Assembly: GCA_905480095.1 (NCBI GenBank)
Contig: CAJQPF010000025.1
Location: 1 to 58,169, forward strand
Origin: an uncultured Flavobacteriales bacterium
Lineage (GTDB): Bacteria > Bacteroidota > Bacteroidia > Flavobacteriales_D > Sanyastnellaceae
Length of the DNA stretch: 58,169 bases
Direction: 5' to 3'
Of the stretch, positions 52,754 through 58,169 are shown one piece after another. Both the position numbers and the translations under genes were made by a program. The notes under the pieces are model-generated. The model saw nothing but the letters and a program-made list of their open reading frames with translations, made no database searches and was not told the DNA's origin. The number at the start of each line of letters is the position of its first letter. Position 1 is the first letter of the stretch.

Positions 52754-54016
52754 ATGGCTGAGATTGTACGTATGCCTAAATTAAGTGATACCATGACTGA
52801 AGGAGTTGTGGCTGCTTGGCATAAAAAAGTGGGTGATGTTGTTGAAAGCGGAGAACTGCTTGCTGAAATAGAAACAGATAAAGCCACGATGGAATTCGAG
52901 TCATTTCAAGATGGCGTTCTTTTACACATCGGTGTTCAAACTGGAGATGCTGCACCCGTTGATGGTGTGCTTTGTGTTCTAGGTGAAAAGGGTGAGGACA
53001 TTAAAAAACTCTTGGCCGATGCAGCTAAAGCCGACGCAGTTTCAGATGAACCTGCTTCAGAGACAAACGACAAACCACCTGTTGCAATTGTTTCAAATGA
53101 TGTCACGCCACCAAAACCTCAGGCTTCACCAGCGCCAGTAGCTGCCGCTACTGCTCCGGTGTCCCGACCTCAAAATACTCGTGTAATCGCATCTCCATTA
53201 GCGAAGAAATTGGCTGATAAATTGGGCCTCTCTCTTGATCGAATCCCTGGCTCTGGTGAAGGTGGACGTGTTGTCAAGAGTGACGTGGAGAATTTTAAAA
53301 TGGCAAGCGCTACTGGCATGCCTGTCATAAGTCAGGAAAGGTTTTCTGAGGTCGGCGTGAGTCAAATGCGTAAAACCATTGCACGTCGTCTGGCAGAAAG
53401 TAAGTTCACGGCTCCCCACTTCTACCTGTCCTTATCCATTGATATGTCAAATGCAATCCAGGCTAGAAATGCCATCAATGCCCAAGGTTTGTATAAAATT
53501 TCATTCAATGATATGGTTGTTAAATCTGCCGCTGTGTCATTAAGGAAAAACCCAGCTGTAAATAGCAGTTGGTTGGAAGATAAAATTCGCTACAACGAAC
53601 ATGTAAACATTGGTGTTGCAGTTGCAGTTGAGGATGGATTGTTAGTTCCTGTAGTGAGGTTTGCTGACAGCAAATCATTTGCAACTATAGGAGAAGAGGT
53701 TCGAGAATTTGCTGGAAAGGCAAAAGACAAAACATTGCAACCCAGCGATTGGGAGGGAAGTACGTTTACGATTTCTAATTTAGGAATGTTTGGTATCGAG
53801 AATTTCACGGCGATTATTAATCCGCCAGATGCGTGTATTCTTGCCATTGGAGGGATAAGTGATGTGCCTGTCGTTAAGAATGGAGAGGTCGTGCCAGGAC
53901 ATGTGATGAAAGTAACACTTAGTTGCGATCACAGAGTCGTTGATGGCGCAACAGGCGCTGCATTCTTAAAGGATTTTAAAAACCTTCTCGAGAATCCCGT
54001 TTTAATGCTCGTTTAA
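52754..54016 (+). CDS. Pyruvate dehydrogenase E2 component (dihydrolipoamide acetyltransferase)
   Basis: E2 carries the acetyl group from E1 to CoA. The 420-residue protein has one lipoyl domain (1-77, lipoylated Lys43 in ETDKATMEF), a Pro/Ala-rich linker (about 95-140), a peripheral-subunit-binding domain (about 143-182, VIASPLAKKLADKLG with GEGGRVVKSDVE), and a catalytic core ending in CDHRVVDGATGAAFL, with the HxxxD catalytic motif. Some Bacteroidota E2 enzymes have two lipoyl domains; here only one is seen. Location after pdhA supports the pyruvate complex over a 2-oxoglutarate one. Confidence 0.95.
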   Translation: MAEIVRMPKLSDTMTEGVVAAWHKKVGDVVESGELLAEIETDKATMEFESFQDGVLLHIGVQTGDAAPVDGVLCVLGEKGEDIKKLLADAAKADAVSDEPASETNDKPPVAIVSNDVTPPKPQASPAPVAAATAPVSRPQNTRVIASPLAKKLADKLGLSLDRIPGSGEGGRVVKSDVENFKMASATGMPVISQERFSEVGVSQMRKTIARRLAESKFTAPHFYLSLSIDMSNAIQARNAINAQGLYKISFNDMVVKSAAVSLRKNPAVNSSWLEDKIRYNEHVNIGVAVAVEDGLLVPVVRFADSKSFATIGEEVREFAGKAKDKTLQPSDWEGSTFTISNLGMFGIENFTAIINPPDACILAIGGISDVPVVKNGEVVPGHVMKVTLSCDHRVVDGATGAAFLKDFKNLLENPVLMLV

Positions 54017-54059
54017 CTTGTATGAATGGCGATAGTTTGCAGATATTGTAATCGCCGCG

Positions 54060-56162
54060 ATGACAACACATCTTGAATCACCAATAGCTTATCTGAAAGG
54101 AGTAGGGCCCAAACGCGCCGAACTTCTTAAGGTTGAATTGGGTGTCAATACTTTCTTCGATTTACTCCAGCATCTCCCATTTCGTTATGAGGATCGCTCT
54201 GTTTTTCATAGAATATCTGATATCGAAGCGGATTCAACTTCTCTACAGTTAAAGGGTAAGATCACAAAAAAGGAATTGGTGGGAGGGAAGAAGGCAAGTC
54301 GATTGGTTGCGGTATTTCAAGATGGGGATGGGGCGTTGGAATTGGTTTGGTTTAAAGGCGCAAAATGGATCATCAATCAATTGCCTTTAAATGTCGAGGT
54401 GGTTGTATTTGGTAGACCTACAAAATTTGGAAGCAAGTGGAATATCGCTCACCCTGAAGTTGAGAAGGCAGATGCGTTTGAGAAACGACGTGGTGGGGGG
54501 CTTCATCCCATTTATTCATCGACTGAAAAATTAACGAATCGCGGATTAAATAGTGCGGGTCTGGCGAGGTTGATACGGGTGGCTTGGGATGGCACTCAAT
54601 CTGAATTCACGGAGACATTGCCTGATCATTTGTTGTCAGAATTAAAGTTTCCTTCCCGCAGAGAGGCTTTTGAGATGGTCCATGCGCCCAGGACTCCCCT
54701 AGAAGCTGATAGGGCTTTAAAGCGTTTGAGATTTGAAGAATTACTTTATCTCCAACTCGTTTTACTTCAACACAAAAGAACGCTTACTGTTGATCTTCCT
54801 GGGGTGGTTTTCTCACACGTTGGAGAGAAATTTCATCAATTTTACAGTCAATATTTGCCGTTTGAACTGACGAATGCTCAAAAAAGAGTCCTGAAGGAAA
54901 TCAGGGCAGACCTTAAAACGGGCTGGCATATGAACAGATTGCTCCAAGGAGATGTGGGGAGTGGAAAAACCATTGTTGCGCTAATGGCGGCTCTTTTGGC
55001 AATAGACAATGGCTATCAAGCGTGTATTATGGCGCCCACTGAAATACTCGCATTCCAACATGCTGAAGGCATTGGGGATTTGCTCAAGGATATGGACGTC
55101 AGTGTTGAAATTATCACGGGTTCGGTCAAGAAATCTGCCCGAAAACCTATTTTAGAAGGACTCGCAGATGGTCGCGTTGATATTTTAATTGGCACACATT
55201 CCCTAATTGAGCCTACCGTTGTCTTTAAAAATTTGGGTTTGGCAGTGATCGATGAGCAACATAAGTTTGGTGTGGCCCAACGGTCAAAACTTTGGGCCAA
55301 ATCCAAAATCCCCCCACATGTATTAGTGATGACGGCAACCCCTATTCCTCGAACACTTGCAATGACGGCTTATGGAGATTTAGACATTAGTGTCTTGGAC
55401 GAATTGCCCCCCGGTAGAAAAGAAATTGTAACAGCTCACCGTACGGATACAAAACGATTAGAAATCTTGTCTTTTATAGAGAAACAAGTGAAACAAGGCA
55501 GACAAGTCTATATGGTTTACCCTTTGATTGATGAGAGCGCGACGATTGATTATAAAGATTTGATGGATGGGTATGAAAGTATCTCTCGAAGATTTCCACT
55601 TCCACAGTATCAAATCGGAATTGTCCATGGCCGTATGAAGCCTGCGGATAAGGATATAGAAATGAAGCGCTTTGCAAGTGGACAATCACAAATTCTAGTG
55701 GCTACTACTGTAATTGAAGTGGGTGTAAATGTGCCAAATGCGACACTGATGGTGATTGAAAGTGCCGAACGCTTTGGCTTGAGTCAATTGCATCAACTTC
55801 GTGGGAGAGTGGGAAGAGGGGGTGGTCAGAGTTATTGTATTTTAATGACAAAAGATGAATTTAGTAGTGAAGCCAGGCGCAGGTTAGAAACCATGTGTCG
55901 GACAAATGACGGATTTGAAATTGCGGAAGTTGATATGGAAATTAGAGGACCGGGCGATATTTTAGGAACGCAACAAAGTGGTGTTCCTGATTTGAAGATT
56001 GCCGATTTGATGAGAGATAGGGAGATCATGTCGACAGCGAGGTACATTGCTCAACGTGTTTTAGATGAAGATCCCGGTTTGGAATTGCCAACCCACACGA
56101 CGCTAAAAAACAATTTGGTACGGATATTAAAAGATCGACCAAACTGGAGTCGAATTTCTTAA
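54060..56162 (+). CDS. recG: ATP-dependent DNA helicase RecG
   Basis: RecG remodels stalled replication forks and Holliday junctions. The 700-residue protein has an N-terminal wedge/OB domain (about 60-180, VGPKRAELLKVELGVNTFFDLLQHLPFRYEDR before it), helicase motif I (QGDVGSGKTIVALMA), DExH box (VIDEQHKFGVAQR), motif III (VMTATPIPRTLAMT), VIEVGVNVPNATLMVIESAERFGLSQLHQLRGRVGRG (motifs V-VI) and the TRG-like C-terminal segment (FEIAEVDMEIRGPGDILGTQQSG). Length is normal. It is 43 bp after E2. Confidence 0.97.
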   Translation: MTTHLESPIAYLKGVGPKRAELLKVELGVNTFFDLLQHLPFRYEDRSVFHRISDIEADSTSLQLKGKITKKELVGGKKASRLVAVFQDGDGALELVWFKGAKWIINQLPLNVEVVVFGRPTKFGSKWNIAHPEVEKADAFEKRRGGGLHPIYSSTEKLTNRGLNSAGLARLIRVAWDGTQSEFTETLPDHLLSELKFPSRREAFEMVHAPRTPLEADRALKRLRFEELLYLQLVLLQHKRTLTVDLPGVVFSHVGEKFHQFYSQYLPFELTNAQKRVLKEIRADLKTGWHMNRLLQGDVGSGKTIVALMAALLAIDNGYQACIMAPTEILAFQHAEGIGDLLKDMDVSVEIITGSVKKSARKPILEGLADGRVDILIGTHSLIEPTVVFKNLGLAVIDEQHKFGVAQRSKLWAKSKIPPHVLVMTATPIPRTLAMTAYGDLDISVLDELPPGRKEIVTAHRTDTKRLEILSFIEKQVKQGRQVYMVYPLIDESATIDYKDLMDGYESISRRFPLPQYQIGIVHGRMKPADKDIEMKRFASGQSQILVATTVIEVGVNVPNATLMVIESAERFGLSQLHQLRGRVGRGGGQSYCILMTKDEFSSEARRRLETMCRTNDGFEIAEVDMEIRGPGDILGTQQSGVPDLKIADLMRDREIMSTARYIAQRVLDEDPGLELPTHTTLKNNLVRILKDRPNWSRIS

Positions 56163-56165
56163 ACT

Positions 56166-57575
56166 ATGCCTGAACTTAGACACATGAAATTGTTGCCAGT
56201 CATATCTTTTTTGCTATCCATACTTGCAACCTGGTTTTTCTTATTTGGCTCTCATGTTGATGGGGAACCAGCTTCAGACCCCACATTAAAAGCTTCCGAC
56301 ACATGGTGTGTTTGGGAAATGTGGGATGCCTCCAGGGTGCCAGTGGATGGGGCAACGTGGTGGCGTCCTGATGCAGATGGAAAACTGCATAAATTTTCGA
56401 ATGACTCTCTGGTTGTGTTTCATACTTCTCGTGCAATTGACGCGGATTTATTGGACGCCACAGTGCGGTCAATGCCTTACAAGGCTGGTTATTTGGTGGG
56501 GACACAAGCTGCATTAGATGGGTGGAGTGAGAATGCGGGAGAGATGGCTGCCAAATGGAAACGTTCCAACGAATCATATACCAAGCTCACTGGAAAGGAC
56601 TGCGCAAACGGTTTTTTTGAGCTTCAATCTGGTGACGATAGAATTGTGGTGTGGGGAGAAGCAGATGACATTGATGGCTTTAAATCACATGTGTATTCGA
56701 ATCGGACCGTATTCATTCGGGAACAGACAGGGATGGACTCAAATCTTATAGAGAGGAAGGATTCATCACGTCTTGATCATTATGAAAACCACGCATTGTT
56801 AGGGGTGACGAGAGATCACAAAGAAGGCATTGACATGGACATTGTTTGGAATCCGGAAAACGCATCAGTTGATGCCGTAAGCGCTGAAGGAGAAGTGGTG
56901 TGGTCAAAAACGACAGACGGCCCCCCAATAGGCAATTCTTTTGAAGTGGACTTATATGCGAATAACAAATACCAAACTGTATTTGCGACACCTACTGCCC
57001 TTTATGTCGTTGACCGATTAGGCCATGATGTCAAGGGGTTTCCATATGATGCGGAGGTGTCCGGATTTGCTGTTTTCGATTACGATAAAAATAAAAAATT
57101 CAGAATTTTACTGGCGACCACTGGTGGTGATATTATCAATCTCAGAGCTGAAGGCCGTCGTACTGCAGGATGGAACTTTAAACGTCTTACAAAAGACAAA
57201 CACGTGGTGCATCTCGCCCATATTCGTGTTGGCTCGAAAGACTATATCTATGGTGGTTGTTATGATGGAAGTGTCATCTTGTTAAAGCGTTCAGGACAAG
57301 TAAGGGGGTCAACACCAGTGGTCGTCAACCCCAGATCTCAACCAGCTTTTCGTTTGTCTAATACAATCGGTAAATCAACCGTGATATTTATAGATTCAGA
57401 GGGTTGGTTGCAAGAATTAACTTTATCTGAGGCCGAGCCAGTTGGTATTTCTGGGCGCACGCGTGCAGATAAAGTAACCGTTCAGGACATCGATGCAGAT
57501 GGAAAAAAAGAAGTGGTGACTTACTTGAATGGGGTACGTTCCGTTTGGAACTCGAGAAATGAGCTAGTCCTTTAA
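56166..57575 (+). CDS. Membrane-anchored or secreted protein with propeller-like repeats
   Basis: The protein is 469 residues with an N-terminal hydrophobic segment ([20 protein letters not shown]) that acts as a signal or anchor; the ATG at 56184 is an alternative start. The first half has [20 protein letters not shown], with no recognised family. The second half has repeated strand pairs and Asp-rich turns ([80 protein letters not shown]) like an FG-GAP/PQQ-type beta-propeller. A role is not apparent. It follows recG by 3 bp and converges with the acyl-CoA dehydrogenase gene (12-bp overlap). Confidence 0.75.
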   Translation: MPELRHMKLLPVISFLLSILATWFFLFGSHVDGEPASDPTLKASDTWCVWEMWDASRVPVDGATWWRPDADGKLHKFSNDSLVVFHTSRAIDADLLDATVRSMPYKAGYLVGTQAALDGWSENAGEMAAKWKRSNESYTKLTGKDCANGFFELQSGDDRIVVWGEADDIDGFKSHVYSNRTVFIREQTGMDSNLIERKDSSRLDHYENHALLGVTRDHKEGIDMDIVWNPENASVDAVSAEGEVVWSKTTDGPPIGNSFEVDLYANNKYQTVFATPTALYVVDRLGHDVKGFPYDAEVSGFAVFDYDKNKKFRILLATTGGDIINLRAEGRRTAGWNFKRLTKDKHVVHLAHIRVGSKDYIYGGCYDGSVILLKRSGQVRGSTPVVVNPRSQPAFRLSNTIGKSTVIFIDSEGWLQELTLSEAEPVGISGRTRADKVTVQDIDADGKKEVVTYLNGVRSVWNSRNELVL

Positions 57576-58169
57576 GATACTTCGACTGATGACGATTTTC
57601 TGCACCTCGCTTGTGCCTTCATAAATCTGCGTAATCTTCGCATCTCGCATGAGCCGTTCTACGTGATACTCTTTAACAAAGCCATACCCACCATGAATTT
57701 GGACGGCTTCAACAGTTTGTTTCATCGCGACTTCCGAGGCATATAGTTTTGCCATACTCGACGCAAGATCGTAGTTTTCTCCAGCGTCTTTCATTGCCGC
57801 AGCTTTGTAAACCAGAAGTCTTGCACTCTCAATTTGAGTCGCCATATCGGCGAGTTTGAAGCCAATGGCCTGATGCTTGTAGATTTCTTGGCCAAATGTC
57901 TTTCTCTCCTTTGAATATGCAAGCGCGAGTTCGTATGCACCTGAAGCAATTCCGAGGGCTTGTGCTGCAATGCCAATCCGTCCACCTGACAATGTTTTCA
58001 TTGCGAACTTAAAGCCAAAGCCATCTTCACCAAGACGGTTTTCTTTCGGCACTTTCACATCAGTGAACATCAGTGTATGTGTGTCTGAACCACGAATACC
58101 AAGTTTGTCTTCCTTCGCACCTACAACGAAACCTGGCATGTCTTTTTCAACGATAATTGCATTGATACC
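57564..58169 (-). CDS. Acyl-CoA dehydrogenase, 5' truncated at the window edge
   Basis: The enzyme oxidises acyl-CoA to enoyl-CoA with FAD. The frame is open from the edge (base 58169) to the stop at 57564-57566, giving 201 C-terminal residues. Motifs are [53 protein letters not shown] (ACAD signature), and [33 protein letters not shown], which holds the catalytic Glu in YEGTSE. It resembles short- or branched-chain ACADs. The ATG at 58139 is internal, since the frame continues upstream. Confidence 0.95.
   Translation of the reverse strand, partial: GINAIIVEKDMPGFVVGAKEDKLGIRGSDTHTLMFTDVKVPKENRLGEDGFGFKFAMKTLSGGRIGIAAQALGIASGAYELALAYSKERKTFGQEIYKHQAIGFKLADMATQIESARLLVYKAAAMKDAGENYDLASSMAKLYASEVAMKQTVEAVQIHGGYGFVKEYHVERLMRDAKITQIYEGTSEVQKIVISRSILKD

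Overview
The window is an ordinary chromosomal stretch of a Bacteroidota bacterium, most likely a marine Flavobacteriales relative. The evidence is the set of type IX secretion (T9SS) and gliding genes (gldD, gldE, gldJ, porX, porU, porV, a porP/sprF homologue), a T9SS C-terminal sorting domain on PorU, Bacteroidota-type promoter boxes (TAnnTTTG), and a secreted protein with repeats of the GCTDxxAxNYDxxAxxDDGSC kind that I associate with Cryomorphaceae-like flavobacteria. Genes are tightly packed. No gene-free stretch exceeds about 175 bp, and I see no insertion sequence, prophage, CRISPR array, rRNA or integron.

Layout. 1-956: 3' part of a queA-family gene. 983-11178 (all minus): an apparent envelope operon read ssb, gldE, gldD, coaX, an outer-membrane protein, a TPR protein, lptC, a small membrane protein, a second CNNM/CorC protein, and ppiD. 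11351-13484 (plus): HU, a 30-residue basic protein that is too small for most gene callers (mS38/COX24 type), and ribonuclease G. 13492-18132: an HD hydrolase divergent from porX, then tsaE and an alanine-dehydrogenase-like gene. 18172-24430 (minus): mutS separately, then tRNA-Leu, tig, clpP and clpX. 24546-28817 (plus): a secreted protein, a barrel-like protein with a degenerate helix-hairpin-helix region, efp, and a GAF-PP2C phosphatase. 28779-33076: Wzz and an O-antigen ligase (minus), divergent from a GT4 glycosyltransferase and rnhB. 33172-37209: a 1345-residue secreted mosaic adhesin-like protein. 37310-41517: a lipoprotein, a LuxE-like acyl-protein synthetase, tyrS and murF. 41615-50176: the T9SS block, with gldJ and porP/sprF (minus) divergent from porU, porV and ispF (plus). 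50183-51600: a VTC polyphosphate-polymerase domain gene and its DUF4956 partner. 51720-58169: pdhA, E2, recG, a propeller-like secreted protein, and the 3' part of an acyl-CoA dehydrogenase.

Functionally, three T9SS/gliding nodes (gldE-gldD, porX, gldJ-porP-porU-porV) are spread among housekeeping genes. They would provide the route by which signal-peptide-bearing surface proteins leave the cell. I found no clearly new multi-gene system. The observations most worth following up are the mosaic protein with its dockerin-like C-terminus in place of a canonical T9SS tail, the 30-residue ribosomal-protein-like gene beside rng, the alanine-dehydrogenase homologue that lacks the expected active-site histidine, and the orphan secreted/barrel gene pair.
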